DNA of 64,000 nucleotides from Acidovorax sp. Leaf160 (GTDB lineage Bacteria > Pseudomonadota > Gammaproteobacteria > Burkholderiales > Burkholderiaceae_C): contig NZ_LMOV01000023.1 of assembly GCF_001424265.1 (NCBI RefSeq), forward strand, positions 549,416-613,415, read 5' to 3'. Shown piece by piece: positions 1-8,795 of the stretch (positions are counted from its first letter, which is position 1; each line of letters opens with the position of its first letter). Made by a program: the position numbers and the translations under genes. The notes beneath the pieces were generated by a model that saw only the letters and a program-made list of their open reading frames with translations, did not search any database and was not told the origin of the DNA.

Positions 1-784
1 CAGGCAACCCTTCCACATGCCCTGCCAGGTCGCAATCGGTCTTGATCGTCACCAGCTCGCGGCCCTTGGGCAGCCATTCCAGCGCGCCGCGCAGGTTCTG
101 GCCGGCCACGCCCTTGATCTCGTCGGCCCGGGCGATCAGCGCGTCAAGCGAGCCGTACTCGTTGAGCCACTTGGCCGCCGTCTTCGGGCCCACCTTCGGC
201 ACGCCGGGCACGTTGTCCACCGCATCGCCCACCAGCGTCTGGTAGTCGACCATCAGCGAAGGCGGCACGCCGAACTCGGCCGTGACGCCGGCCACGTCGC
301 GGCGCTTGCCGTTCATGGTGTCGATGATGGTGATGCGTTCGTTGACCAGCTGCGACAGGTCCTTGTCGCCGCTGGAGACGATGACGTCGATGCCCTGGCG
401 CGCGGCGCAGGCGGCCAGCGTGCCGATCACGTCGTCGGCCTCCACGCCGGGCACGCACACCACGGGCCAGCCCAGCAGCCGCACGACTTCGTGGATCGGC
501 TCGATCTGCGCGCGCAGGTCGTCGGGCATGGGCGCGCGGTGGGCCTTGTATTCGGGGTAGAGCGTGTCGCGGAAGGTGGGGCCGCTGGCGTCGAACACGC
601 AGGCGGCGTAGGCGCTCGGCACGTCGCGCCGCAGCACGTGCAGCATGTTGATCATGCCCCGGATCGCGCCGGTGGCAGGGCTGGTGGGGTCGCCGGGCAC
701 CGCGCGCAGGTCGGGCATGGCGTGGAAGGCGCGGTAGAGATAGCTGGAGCCGTCCACCAGCACCAGGGTCTTGGGTTTGCTCAT
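1..784 (-). CDS. polA: DNA polymerase I, N-terminal part (5'-3' exonuclease domain), cut by the window edge
   Basis: This is the first 261 or so codons of DNA polymerase I, which removes RNA primers and fills gaps during replication and repair. The visible part is the 5'-3' exonuclease (FEN-like) domain. It opens with LVDGSSYLYRAFHA, followed by the metal-binding acidic motifs FDASGPTFR, EADDVIGTLA and SGDKDLSQLV, then the helix-hairpin-helix segment around VDNVPGVPKVGPKTA. The start ATG at 784 gives MSKPKTLVLVDGSS, the expected N-terminus. The polymerase domain lies beyond the left edge. The gene is divergent from a small secreted DUF2782-like protein, the same neighbourhood as in many proteobacteria where polA, DUF2782 and thrB sit together. 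Confidence 0.95.
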   Translation of the reverse strand, partial: MSKPKTLVLVDGSSYLYRAFHAMPDLRAVPGDPTSPATGAIRGMINMLHVLRRDVPSAYAACVFDASGPTFRDTLYPEYKAHRAPMPDDLRAQIEPIHEVVRLLGWPVVCVPGVEADDVIGTLAACAARQGIDVIVSSGDKDLSQLVNERITIIDTMNGKRRDVAGVTAEFGVPPSLMVDYQTLVGDAVDNVPGVPKVGPKTAAKWLNEYGSLDALIARADEIKGVAGQNLRGALEWLPKGRELVTIKTDCDLAGHVEGLP

Positions 785-867
785 GGCCGGATTGTGCCCG
801 CCACCGGCCCCTGCTGCCGCGGGGGCGGGAATAGCGGCCGGGCGCGCGCGTGAGTGGGCGCACACCC

Positions 868-873
868 TACAAT
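868..873 (+). promoter_or_regulatory. -10-like element (TACAAT) just before the DUF2782-like gene
   Basis: TACAAT matches five of six bases of the -10 consensus and ends 7 bases before the ATG at 881. No Shine-Dalgarno sequence is visible, so the transcript could be leaderless or nearly so. No good -35 element is apparent. Confidence 0.35.
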
Positions 874-880
874 CCGCCCC

Positions 881-1252
881 ATGCGCGCTGCCCACACCCT
901 CCTCTTGCTGGCCCTGGCTTCGGCCCCGGCCCTGGTCCTGGCCCAGAACACCGAAGCCCCCGCCGCCAACCCTGCCGCCGGCACGGTGCAGCGCGAAGTG
1001 ACGAGCGACCGCGACCAGTCGGGCAACCGCCACAACCAGCGCGTGGAGCGCATCGTCGTCGAAGACGAAGGCAGCCGCGTGGACGAGCTGCGCGTGGGCG
1101 GCCAGACCCAGCGCATCACCGTGCAGCCCAAGGCCGGCTCCATGCCCGAATACGAAGTGCAGCCGGCCGACGGCGTGCGTGCCCGCCCCGGCAGCCGCAG
1201 CGGCGCCGAGACGATGACCGCGCCGCGTGTCTGGAACCTCGGCCGGTTCTGA
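881..1252 (+). CDS. small secreted protein, DUF2782-like
   Basis: A 123-residue protein with a clear signal peptide (MRAAHTLLLLALASAPALVLAQ) and a charged mature part containing RDQSGNRHNQRVERIVVEDEGSRVDELRVGGQTQRI. Size, signal and position next to polA and thrB fit the DUF2782 family, whose function is unknown. The C-terminal half, with YEVQPADG...GSRSG...VWNLGRF, is typical of that family as I remember it. I chose the ATG at 881 rather than the upstream GTG frame extension because it starts exactly at the signal peptide. Confidence 0.7.
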   Translation: MRAAHTLLLLALASAPALVLAQNTEAPAANPAAGTVQREVTSDRDQSGNRHNQRVERIVVEDEGSRVDELRVGGQTQRITVQPKAGSMPEYEVQPADGVRARPGSRSGAETMTAPRVWNLGRF

Positions 1253-1477
1253 CCGCCGCATCCAGCGCCTGCGTGGCGTACCCTTCCAGCCGCTGGCGGC
1301 CGCACGACGCATGGCGCGAGCCGCAACCCGATGCCCAGCCAGTCAACCCGATCGCCCTGAGCCCGCCCCAAGGCTTGCAAGCCACCTGCCCTGGCTCCGG
1401 CAAGCTCGAGCCGAACGGACTGTCCTTCACTGACCGGCATGGGCCCCTTCATTTCTCCATTTTCGTTGTCCTGACCG

Positions 1478-2428
1478 ATGGCCGTTTTCACCGAAGTCTC
1501 CCTCCCCGAGGCGAGCGAGCTGCTGCAGCGCCTGCAGCTGGGCACCCTGACTGCGCTGCGCGGCATCCAGGGCGGCATCGAGAACACCAACTATTTCGCC
1601 ACCACCGACCAGGGCGAATACGTGCTGACGCTGTTCGAGCGGCTGTCGGCCGAGCAGCTGCCGTTCTACCTGCACCTGATGAAGCATCTGGCGCATGCCG
1701 GCATCCCGGTGCCGGACCCGCAGGCCGATGCGGATGGCGACATCCTGCACCGCGTGGCGGGCAAGCCGGCCGCCGTGGTCAACAAGCTGCGCGGACAGAG
1801 CCAGCTGCAGCCCCAGGCGGTGCACTGCGCGGCGCTGGGCACCATGCTGGCGCGCATGCATCTGGCCGGCCAGGATTTCGATCGCCGCCAGCCCAACCTG
1901 CGCGGCCTGCCGTGGTGGAACGACACCGTGCCCGTGGTGCTGCCCTACCTGGATGCGGCGCAGTCCGCCCTGCTGCGGGCCGAGCTGGCCTACCAGAACC
2001 ATGTGGCCGCCTCGTCCGCCTACGCCGCGCTGCCGCGCGGTCCGGTGCATGCCGACCTGTTCCGTGACAACGCCATGTTCGAGGGCGAGGAGCTGACCGG
2101 CTTCTTCGACTTCTACTTCGCCGGCGTGGACACCTTCCTTTTCGACCTGTCGGTGTGCCTGAACGACTGGTGCATCGAACTGGCCAGCGGCGCCCACGAC
2201 CCGGCCCGGGCGGCGGCGCTGCTGGACGCCTACCAGGCGGTACGCCCTCTGACCGGCGACGAGCGCGCCCTGCTGCCCGCCATGCTGCGGGCCGGTGCGC
2301 TCCGGTTTTGGATCTCGCGCCTCTGGGACTACCACCTGCCGCGCGAAGCCGCCCTGCTGACGCCGCACGACCCCACGCACTTCGAGCGCGTGCTGCGCCA
2401 GCGCGTGGCGCATCCCCTACACGCCTGA
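1478..2428 (+). CDS. thrB: homoserine kinase, aminoglycoside-phosphotransferase-fold type
   Basis: Phosphorylates L-homoserine on the way to threonine. The 316-residue protein begins MAVFTEVSLPEASELLQRL and carries the family hallmark GIQGGIENTNYF near residue 30. It also has the kinase catalytic loop HADLFRDNAMF near residue 190, followed by GFFDFYFAG, the metal-binding aspartate segment. This is the ThrB2 type built on the APH/choline-kinase fold, not the GHMP type of enterobacteria. Length is normal for the family. A gap of 225 bases separates it from the DUF2782-like gene; that gap holds nothing recognisable. Confidence 0.93.
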   Translation: MAVFTEVSLPEASELLQRLQLGTLTALRGIQGGIENTNYFATTDQGEYVLTLFERLSAEQLPFYLHLMKHLAHAGIPVPDPQADADGDILHRVAGKPAAVVNKLRGQSQLQPQAVHCAALGTMLARMHLAGQDFDRRQPNLRGLPWWNDTVPVVLPYLDAAQSALLRAELAYQNHVAASSAYAALPRGPVHADLFRDNAMFEGEELTGFFDFYFAGVDTFLFDLSVCLNDWCIELASGAHDPARAAALLDAYQAVRPLTGDERALLPAMLRAGALRFWISRLWDYHLPREAALLTPHDPTHFERVLRQRVAHPLHA

Positions 2429-2540
2429 CGGCCACAAGGGCTTGGCGCACCCCGCGCAACGGCGTGTGGGGTAAATTCACCGCACGCGCGCGCCGGGACG
2501 TCTGCTCCCGCGCCGTGCGCCCGCACTCCACACACACTTC

Positions 2541-3407
2541 ATGAAACTCCACATCGTTCCCGCACGCACGGGCCTGGAATGGGTTCGCCTCGGCATCCGC
2601 GTGTTCTGGCGCCAGCCCATGGCGCTCGCGGCGCTGTTCTTCCTGACGATGGCGGCCATGTCGCTGGTGTCGCTGCTGCCGCTGGTGGGGCCGGCCGTGG
2701 CGCTGGCGCTGCTGCCGTCGGCGACGCTCGCGATGATGGTGGCGGCGGCCGAGGCCACGCAGGGGCGCTTTCCCACCCCGGCCCTGCTGCTGGTGGCCTT
2801 TCGCACCGGGCAGCACCGGCTGCGCGCCATGCTGTCGCTGGGCGCGCTCTACGCCGTCGGCTTCCTGGCGGTGATGGGCATCTCGGCGCTGGTGGACGAC
2901 GGCCAGTTCGCCCGCGTCTACCTGGGCGGCGCGCCCATGACGCGCGAGATCGCCCAGTCCGGCGACTTCCAGGCCGCCATGTGGCTGTCGCTGATGCTGT
3001 ATGTGCCGCTCTCGCTGCTGTTCTGGCACGCCCCCGGCCTGGTGCACTGGCACGGCGTGCCGCCGGTCAAGGCGCTCTTCTTCAGCATCGTCGCCTGCCT
3101 GCGCAATTTCGGCGCGTTCACGGTGTACGGCTTCGCCTGGACGGGCGTGTTCCTGGGCGCCGGCATCCTGGTCAGCGTGGTCGTGACGCTGCTGGCCGTG
3201 TTCGGCCTGGGCACGGGCATTGCCGGCGGGATCATGGTGGGCACCGCGCTGATGCTGGCCGCCATGTTCTTCAGCTCGGTGGTGTTCACCTTCCGCGACT
3301 GCTTCGAGCCGCCCGAGAAGTGGACCGCGCACACCGCGGCCGAAGCGGCAGACGGCACGCCGGCCGACGCCAGCGGCCGCACCGGCAGCGAGCCACCCGC
3401 GCCCTGA
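2541..3407 (+). CDS. BPSS1780-family integral membrane protein
   Basis: A 288-residue membrane protein with about six hydrophobic segments and an N-terminal amphipathic lead (MKLHIVPARTGLEWVRLGIRVFWRQP). This N-terminus is characteristic of the BPSS1780 family found in Burkholderiales. The family has no assigned function. The C-terminal tail after about residue 265 is polar and Ala/Gly/Ser-rich (AAEAADGTPADASGRTGS). It is not obviously linked to either neighbour. Confidence 0.8.
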   Translation: MKLHIVPARTGLEWVRLGIRVFWRQPMALAALFFLTMAAMSLVSLLPLVGPAVALALLPSATLAMMVAAAEATQGRFPTPALLLVAFRTGQHRLRAMLSLGALYAVGFLAVMGISALVDDGQFARVYLGGAPMTREIAQSGDFQAAMWLSLMLYVPLSLLFWHAPGLVHWHGVPPVKALFFSIVACLRNFGAFTVYGFAWTGVFLGAGILVSVVVTLLAVFGLGTGIAGGIMVGTALMLAAMFFSSVVFTFRDCFEPPEKWTAHTAAEAADGTPADASGRTGSEPPAP

Positions 3408-3428
3408 CGCAGCCGGGCTGCGGCCCCC

Positions 3429-3458
3429 GGGGCACCGGGGCACCGGGGCACGGGGCGC
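3429..3458 (+). repeat. short GC-rich tandem repeat (GGGGCACC units)
   Basis: About three copies of an 8-base unit GGGGCACC, the last ones degenerate, lie between the BPSS1780 gene and the Pho boxes. This is probably replication slippage; no function is implied. Confidence 0.7.
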
Positions 3459-3476
3459 CGGCGCGCCGCCTCCAAT

Positions 3477-3516
3477 CCGTCATATTTCCGTCATCGATCC
3501 GTCAATGCGGTGTCAC
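3477..3516 (+). promoter_or_regulatory. double Pho box (PhoB operator) upstream of phoX
   Basis: Four repeats CCGTCAT, CCGTCAT, CCGTCAA and GTGTCAC start at 3477, 3488, 3499 and 3510, exactly 11 bases apart. The PhoB box is built of 7-bp CTGTCAT-like direct repeats separated by 4 bp, which is this pattern. The array sits about 130 bases before a phosphatase gene, so phosphate-starvation induction through PhoB is the natural inference. Confidence 0.8.
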
Positions 3517-3642
3517 GACCGGTGCCTAGCATCCGGTCGGTGATCGCGGCCCCGCTGCCGTGGCCACCTCTTGCTCGCCTGCGCCGCAGCTCCGAAGAGC
3601 CGTGCAGCGGCAGGCTGCGCCCCTCACCCGCCGGAAATAACG

Positions 3643-5586
3643 ATGTCCAACACCCCGATGCCCACCCGCCGCAAGGCCCTCCAATTCCTCGCTGGCGTGC
3701 CCATGCTGCCGCTGGGCGCCAGCGCTTCCGTGTCGTTCCTGACCGCTTGCGGCGGCGGCAGCGACAGCGCCACCTTCAAGTCGGCCAGCTTCACGTCGAT
3801 GGCCGCGCCCAGCCTGACCAACCCCGCCGCCATGGCCACCACCTCGGTCGGCTCCACGATGAGCGTGAAGTTCAGCGACGATTCGGTGCAGAACTACCAG
3901 CTGGCCTACCAGCCGTTCTTCGTGACGGGCGACATGGTCGCAGACGGCAAGGGCGGCAAGATCCTGGCCGGCGGCTATGTGGACATCAACAACAAGCCGA
4001 TCGCCGACACCACCGTGGCCGGCAAGGAACGCCAGTTCTTTTCCGACTCGCCGGACGGCACCTCGCTGCTCACGGTTCCCAATGCCAAGGTGGACGGCGT
4101 CAAGGGCAACCCCGTGTTCGCCGTGGTGCAGTTCGAATACACCACCTGGGCGCAGGACGGCAAGACCGACATGTACGGCAAGCTGCCTTCGCCGATCGCC
4201 GTGCTGAGCCTGGACCAGGACCCCGCCACCGGCAAGCTGTCGCTGGTCAAGTACCACAACGTGGATACGTCCAAGGTGCATGGCCTCTGGATCACCTGTG
4301 GCGCGAGCCTCTCGCCCTGGGGCACCCACCTGTCCAGCGAAGAGTACGAGCCCGACGCCTTCACCGCCGCGTCGAACGCGCAGTTCAAGGCCTACAGCAA
4401 GAACCTGTTCGGCAGCGAAACGGCAGCCAACCCCTACCACTACGGCCACATGCCCGAAGTGACGGTGAACACCGATGGCACCGCGTCGATCAAGAAGCAT
4501 TTCTGCATGGGCCGCATCTCGCACGAACTGGTGCAGGTCATGCCCGACCAGCGCACCGCGCTGATGGGGGACGATGCCACCAACAGCGGCTACTTCGTCT
4601 TCGTGGCCGACAAGGAAAAGGACCTGTCCTCCGGCACGCTGTACGCGGCCAAGGTGGGCTCGGGCTTCTCCATCGACCCGGCCGCCACCAGCGCCGCGGC
4701 GCTCACCTGGATCAAGCTGGGCTCGGCCACCAGCGCCGAAATCGAGCAGCTCGCCAACACGCTCAAGCCCACGGACATCATGACCGTGGCCACCACCGAC
4801 CCCAAGGACGCGACCTTCACCAAGATCGTCGCCAACGGCAAGACCGAGTGGATCAAGCTGAACCCCGGCATGGACAAGGCCGCCGCATTCCTCGAAACCC
4901 ACCGCTACGCCGCGCTGCGCGGCGCCAGCCTGGGCTTCACCAAGATGGAAGGCACCACGGTCAACGCCAAGGACAAGATCGCCTACTCCGCCCTGCAGAA
5001 CATCCAGTCGTCCATGGTGGCCGGCAACGCGGCCAACGTGCCGGGCAACGGCATCTCGGTGCCCAAGCAGCTGGTGGCCGGTGCCGTGATGGCGCTGAAC
5101 CTGCGCGGCGGCCAGAAGGACACGAACGGCGCTGCCATCAACAGCGACTGGATGCCGGTGGACACCAAGGCCCTGCTGGCCGGCGAGGACATCACCGCCG
5201 ACGCGCTGGGCAACACCGCCAACCCGAACAACATCGCCAACCCCGACAACCTGAAGTTCTCGGAAAAGCTGCGCACCCTCTTCATCGGCGAGGACAGCAG
5301 CCAGCACGTGAACAACTTCCTCTGGGCGTACAACGTGGACACCAAGCAGCTGTCGCGCCTGATGTCGGTGCCCGCCGGCGGCGAATCCACCGGTCTGCAC
5401 GCGGTGGACGAGATCAACGGCTTCACCTACATCATGAGCAACTTCCAGCACGCCGGTGATTGGGGCAGCATCCACAGCAAGGTCAAGGACCAGCTCGATC
5501 CGATGATCCGCGCCAACTACAAGGACAAGTTCGGCTCGGCCGTGGGCTACCTGACGGGCACGCCGTCGCAGATGAAGCTGAACTGA
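3643..5586 (+). CDS. phoX: PhoX-type phosphatase (DUF839), Tat-exported
   Basis: A 647-residue exported protein. The N-terminus has a twin-arginine motif (PTRRKALQFLAG) followed by a hydrophobic stretch and SFLTACGGGS, which could be a lipobox, so it may be a Tat-exported lipoprotein or be cleaved after a Tat signal. The body resembles PhoX/DUF839 phosphatases, calcium- and iron-dependent monoesterases with a beta-propeller fold. It includes HGLWITCGASLSPWGTHLSSEEYEPDAF and the later GRISHELVQVMPD and ALMGDDATNSGYFVF segments. Start 3643 was chosen because the Tat motif follows directly and the longer frame upstream lacks signal character. A Pho box array upstream supports a phosphate-scavenging role. 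Other DUF839 activities are possible. Confidence 0.8.
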   Translation: MSNTPMPTRRKALQFLAGVPMLPLGASASVSFLTACGGGSDSATFKSASFTSMAAPSLTNPAAMATTSVGSTMSVKFSDDSVQNYQLAYQPFFVTGDMVADGKGGKILAGGYVDINNKPIADTTVAGKERQFFSDSPDGTSLLTVPNAKVDGVKGNPVFAVVQFEYTTWAQDGKTDMYGKLPSPIAVLSLDQDPATGKLSLVKYHNVDTSKVHGLWITCGASLSPWGTHLSSEEYEPDAFTAASNAQFKAYSKNLFGSETAANPYHYGHMPEVTVNTDGTASIKKHFCMGRISHELVQVMPDQRTALMGDDATNSGYFVFVADKEKDLSSGTLYAAKVGSGFSIDPAATSAAALTWIKLGSATSAEIEQLANTLKPTDIMTVATTDPKDATFTKIVANGKTEWIKLNPGMDKAAAFLETHRYAALRGASLGFTKMEGTTVNAKDKIAYSALQNIQSSMVAGNAANVPGNGISVPKQLVAGAVMALNLRGGQKDTNGAAINSDWMPVDTKALLAGEDITADALGNTANPNNIANPDNLKFSEKLRTLFIGEDSSQHVNNFLWAYNVDTKQLSRLMSVPAGGESTGLHAVDEINGFTYIMSNFQHAGDWGSIHSKVKDQLDPMIRANYKDKFGSAVGYLTGTPSQMKLN

Positions 5587-5642
5587 CCGCAGGCCGGCAG
5601 CACGCCTTTGTCCCCGGCGCAGGCCGGGGGCGGTCGATCCAG

Positions 5643-5668
5643 AAAGCGAGGCCTATGCCTCGCTTTTT
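5643..5668 (+). terminator. rho-independent terminator of phoX
   Basis: Perfect 10-bp stem AAAGCGAGGC / GCCTCGCTTT with a 4-base loop (CTAT), ending in five Ts. Confidence 0.85.
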
Positions 5669-5754
5669 GCATGGGCTTTCCCACCGGGCCCGCGGCCTGT
5701 GCGCAAGGCCGGCGCCGACCCCGATCCGCACGATTCACAGCAAAATCGGCCTGT

Positions 5755-5799
5755 AGCGCTTGATATATAAGCACATATAGCTATCATAATGATAGCAAA
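5755..5799. repeat. dispersed palindromic repeat element, copy A
   Basis: The copy reads AGCGCTTGATATATAAGC followed by a GCTATCAT/ATGATAGC inverted repeat. The same two-part layout (AGCGCTT...ATAAGC, then GCTAT...ATAGC) recurs near 50.69 kb and, rearranged, near 45.1 kb. It is much more AT-rich than its surroundings. I associate such elements with Comamonadaceae genomes; mobility is not shown. Confidence 0.65.
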
Positions 5800-5869
5800 T
5801 CGACGGACCTAGGGCGCGATGCTTTCCCCCCATTTGCACGCATTCCGCCCGAAACCGCCGGGGCGCTCA

Positions 5870-5888
5870 AATGATAATAAATCGCATT
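5870..5888. promoter_or_regulatory. Fur box upstream of the imelysin/DUF1111 operon
   Basis: AATGATAATAAATCGCATT matches 15 of the 17 defined positions of the inverted-repeat Fur consensus AATGATAATnATTnTCATT. It lies about 215 bases before the first gene of an operon whose families are typically iron-regulated, which strengthens the call. Confidence 0.8.
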
Positions 5889-6102
5889 CTTATAATGGCC
5901 CGCTGTCCAATCCTCCGGCGGCACCGGGCGCGCTCAAGGTCTTCGGCCCGCACGCTCGCGGGCGGCCGAGACGGCGCCTGGCCGCCACGCCGGCTGCGCT
6001 GACGCAGGCGGTGCGGACACCGCGCGACTGCCGCCTCGCAGGCCCGGCTCCCACGGAGCCGCGCCCTTTTCCCTACACCCTCTTGCCTTCCTGGAGATGC
6101 CC

Positions 6103-7302
6103 ATGCCCACACCCCTGTTCAAAACCGCTGCGCTGGCCGCACTGATGTTCACCGGCACCCTGGGCGCTGTGGGCGTGGCGCAGGCCCAAGGCGCAGCCGC
6201 CCAGGCGGCGCAGCCGGTCACCGCCCAGGCCGTGGCGGCGCACTACGCCGTGCTGGTGCATGCCAACTACGAAGACACGCTGAACGCCGCCCGGCGCATG
6301 CAGACCGCCGTGAAGGCGTTCACCGCCAAGCCCTCGGCGGAGGCCCTGGCCGAAGCGCGCAAGACCTGGCTTGCCGCGCGCGAGTTCTACGGCCAGACCG
6401 AGGCCTTCCGCTTCTACGGCGGCCCGATCGACGACGACAAGGGCCCCGAGGGCCAGCTCAACGCCTGGCCGATGGACGAGTCGTACGTGGACAGCGTCGA
6501 GGGCAAGCCCGATTCCGGCCTGATCAACAACCGCAAGTTCGTCATCAACAAGAAGAACCTGATTGCACAGAACGAACGGGGCGGCGAAGAGAACATCGCC
6601 ACCGGCTGGCATGCCATCGAGTTCTTCCTGTGGGGCCAGGACCTGTCCGACACGGGCCCGGGCGACCGCAACTTCGAGGACTTCGTGGACGGCAAGAAGC
6701 CCAATGCCGACCGTCGCCGCCAGTACCTGAACGTGGTGACCGACCTGCTGATCGACGACCTGACGTCGCTGGTCAAGGCCTGGGACCCGAAGGCGAAGAA
6801 CAACTACCGCGCGCAGTTCGTGCGTGGCGGCCAGGAGTCGGTGCGCAAGATGCTGGTGGGCCTGGGGTCGCTGTCGCGCGGCGAGCTGGCGGGCGAACGC
6901 CTGGAGGTGGCGCTCAACAGCCAGGACCAGGAAGACGAGCATTCCTGCTTCTCCGACAACACCCACCGCGACGCCGTGACCAACGCCATGGGCATCCAGA
7001 ACGTCTGGCTGGGCAGCTACCGCCGTGCCGACGGCAGCCAGGTGCAGGGCGCTTCCCTGCGCGCGCTGGTCGCCGCCAAGAATCCGCAGCTGGCCGACAA
7101 GGTCACCGCCCAGATCGCCGCATCGGTGGCCGCCACCGAAGGCATCCAGGCGCCCTTCGACCGCGAGATCATCGGCGGCAACGATGCCCCCGGCCGCCAG
7201 CGCATCCAGAAGGCGGTGAACAGCCTGACGCAGCAGAGCAAGGACCTGGTGGAGGCCGCCAACGCCATTGGCATCACGCAACTCACCCTGGTGCAACCCT
7301 GA
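6103..7302 (+). CDS. imelysin-family (peptidase M75/IrpA-like) periplasmic protein
   Basis: A 399-residue secreted protein with signal peptide MPTPLFKTAALAALMFTGTLGAVGVAQAQ. It carries the imelysin GxHxxE signature as GWHAIEFFLWGQD (His170, Glu173), a putative metal-binding site. The family (COG3487, IrpA/ICMP) is iron-regulated and thought to handle iron in the periplasm or at the outer membrane; proteolysis is doubtful. Start 6103 is preferred over 6097 because GGAG at 6093-6096 then has a 6-base spacing. It is the first gene of a tight four-gene operon behind a Fur box. Confidence 0.88.
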   Translation: MPTPLFKTAALAALMFTGTLGAVGVAQAQGAAAQAAQPVTAQAVAAHYAVLVHANYEDTLNAARRMQTAVKAFTAKPSAEALAEARKTWLAAREFYGQTEAFRFYGGPIDDDKGPEGQLNAWPMDESYVDSVEGKPDSGLINNRKFVINKKNLIAQNERGGEENIATGWHAIEFFLWGQDLSDTGPGDRNFEDFVDGKKPNADRRRQYLNVVTDLLIDDLTSLVKAWDPKAKNNYRAQFVRGGQESVRKMLVGLGSLSRGELAGERLEVALNSQDQEDEHSCFSDNTHRDAVTNAMGIQNVWLGSYRRADGSQVQGASLRALVAAKNPQLADKVTAQIAASVAATEGIQAPFDREIIGGNDAPGRQRIQKAVNSLTQQSKDLVEAANAIGITQLTLVQP

Positions 7303-7313
7303 GCCGTGAGCCC

Positions 7314-8795
7314 ATGTCCTTGATCTCGCGACGACCGTTCATGCGCCCCGCCGCCAGGGGCTGGCGCGGCCTTGCCGTGGCCGGCGCCGGGCTGGCCGCC
7401 GCCACGGGCCTGGTGGCCAGCGCCCCGCCCGACCCGCTGGGCGAGCGCGTCGGCGGCGACACCACCGTGTTCGCCACCGGCCGCAACGCGTTTTCCTTTC
7501 CCGCCGCCAACCTGGAGGATGCGGAGCGCACGCGCTTCGTGATCGGCAATTCGTTCTTCCGCCGCAACTGGGTGGAAACGGGCGGCTCCACCACCGCGCG
7601 CGACGGGCTGGGCCCGCATTTCATCGCGCGGTCCTGCGGCGGCTGCCACATCCAGGACGGGCGGGGCGAGCCGCCGGCCATCTTCAACCGCCTGGGCGAG
7701 ACGCGCGACCCGCTGGTGTCGCTGCTGCTGCGCCTGTCGATTCCGGGCACCGATCCGCACGGCGGCCCGAACCCCGAGCCGGTGTACGGCGACCAGCTCA
7801 ACACGGCAGCGGTGCACGGCGTCAAGCCCGAAGGCCAGGCCACGCTGCGCTACGGCACCCAGCGCGGCCGCTTTGCCGACGGGACGGCCTACACCTTGCT
7901 GAAGCCGACCTACGGGGTGCGCGACCTGGGCTACGGGCCGCTCCACAAGGGCACCATGATCGGCCCGCGCATCGCGCCGCAGATCATCGGCGTGGGCCTT
8001 CTGGAGGCCATCGACGAAGCCGACATCCTGGCGAACGCGGCCGACCAGGCCGCCGCGCCCGGCCCCATCAAGGGCATGCCCAACCGGGTGTGGGACGCGC
8101 CCTCGGGCCGCACCCTGCTGGGACGCTTCGGCTGGAAGGCCAACGTAGCCACCATCGCCCACCAGACCGGTGGCGCCTTCGTGGGCGACATGGGCATCAC
8201 CTCGCGCCATTTCCCCAGCGAATCGTGCACCACCACCCAGGCCGACTGCAGCGCCTCGCCCAGCGGCGTGAGCGCCGGCGCGCGCGGCCAGCATGGCGTG
8301 GAGATCGACGACAAGACCTTCGACGACGTGGTGTTCTACCAGGCCACGCTGGCCCCGCCGGCCCGGCGGGACGCCAGCGACGCGCAGGTGCTGCGCGGCC
8401 AGGCCCTCTTCGCGCAGGCCCAGTGCGCCACCTGCCACCGGCCCAGCTACGTCACCAAGGAAGGCCCGTTCCCGCGCCTGACGAGCAAGGCACTGTCGGG
8501 CCAGCGCATCTGGCCCTACACCGACATGCTGCTGCACGACATGGGCGAGGGCCTGGCCGACGGGCGCCCCGACTTCCTGGCGAACGGGCGGCAGTGGCGC
8601 ACGCCGCCGCTCTGGGGCATCGGCCTCATCAAGGACGTCAACGGCCACACCCGACTGCTGCACGATGGCCGCGCACGCGGTGTGCTGGAGGCCGTGCTGT
8701 GGCACGGCGGTGAAGCCGAAGACGCGCGCAACAACGTGTTGAAGATGAACAAGGCCGACCGCGAAGCGCTGGTCCGGTTCGTGGAGTCGCTATGA
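7314..8795 (+). CDS. DUF1111 di-haem c-type cytochrome (COG3488 thiol-oxidoreductase-like)
   Basis: A 493-residue exported protein with an arginine-rich, Tat-like or Sec leader (MSLISRRPFMRPAARGWRG...). It has two haem c attachment motifs: CGGCH at residues 108-112 and CATCH at 371-375. Layout and length fit the DUF1111 family, related to the MauG/cytochrome c peroxidase class. The product probably works in periplasmic electron transfer with the flanking imelysins, perhaps changing the redox state of iron. The last codons overlap the next gene by 4 bases (ATGA). Confidence 0.88.
   Translation: MSLISRRPFMRPAARGWRGLAVAGAGLAAATGLVASAPPDPLGERVGGDTTVFATGRNAFSFPAANLEDAERTRFVIGNSFFRRNWVETGGSTTARDGLGPHFIARSCGGCHIQDGRGEPPAIFNRLGETRDPLVSLLLRLSIPGTDPHGGPNPEPVYGDQLNTAAVHGVKPEGQATLRYGTQRGRFADGTAYTLLKPTYGVRDLGYGPLHKGTMIGPRIAPQIIGVGLLEAIDEADILANAADQAAAPGPIKGMPNRVWDAPSGRTLLGRFGWKANVATIAHQTGGAFVGDMGITSRHFPSESCTTTQADCSASPSGVSAGARGQHGVEIDDKTFDDVVFYQATLAPPARRDASDAQVLRGQALFAQAQCATCHRPSYVTKEGPFPRLTSKALSGQRIWPYTDMLLHDMGEGLADGRPDFLANGRQWRTPPLWGIGLIKDVNGHTRLLHDGRARGVLEAVLWHGGEAEDARNNVLKMNKADREALVRFVESL

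Larger units (their letters stand above)
5587..6102. other. intergenic region: terminator, repeat element, Fur box
   Basis: Just after phoX lies a GC hairpin (5612-5629) and then a strong terminator (5643-5668). A palindromic repeat element occupies about 5755-5799, and a Fur box lies at 5870-5888. The remaining 200 bases before the imelysin gene form a GC-rich leader with no ORF that I believe. Confidence 0.7.
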
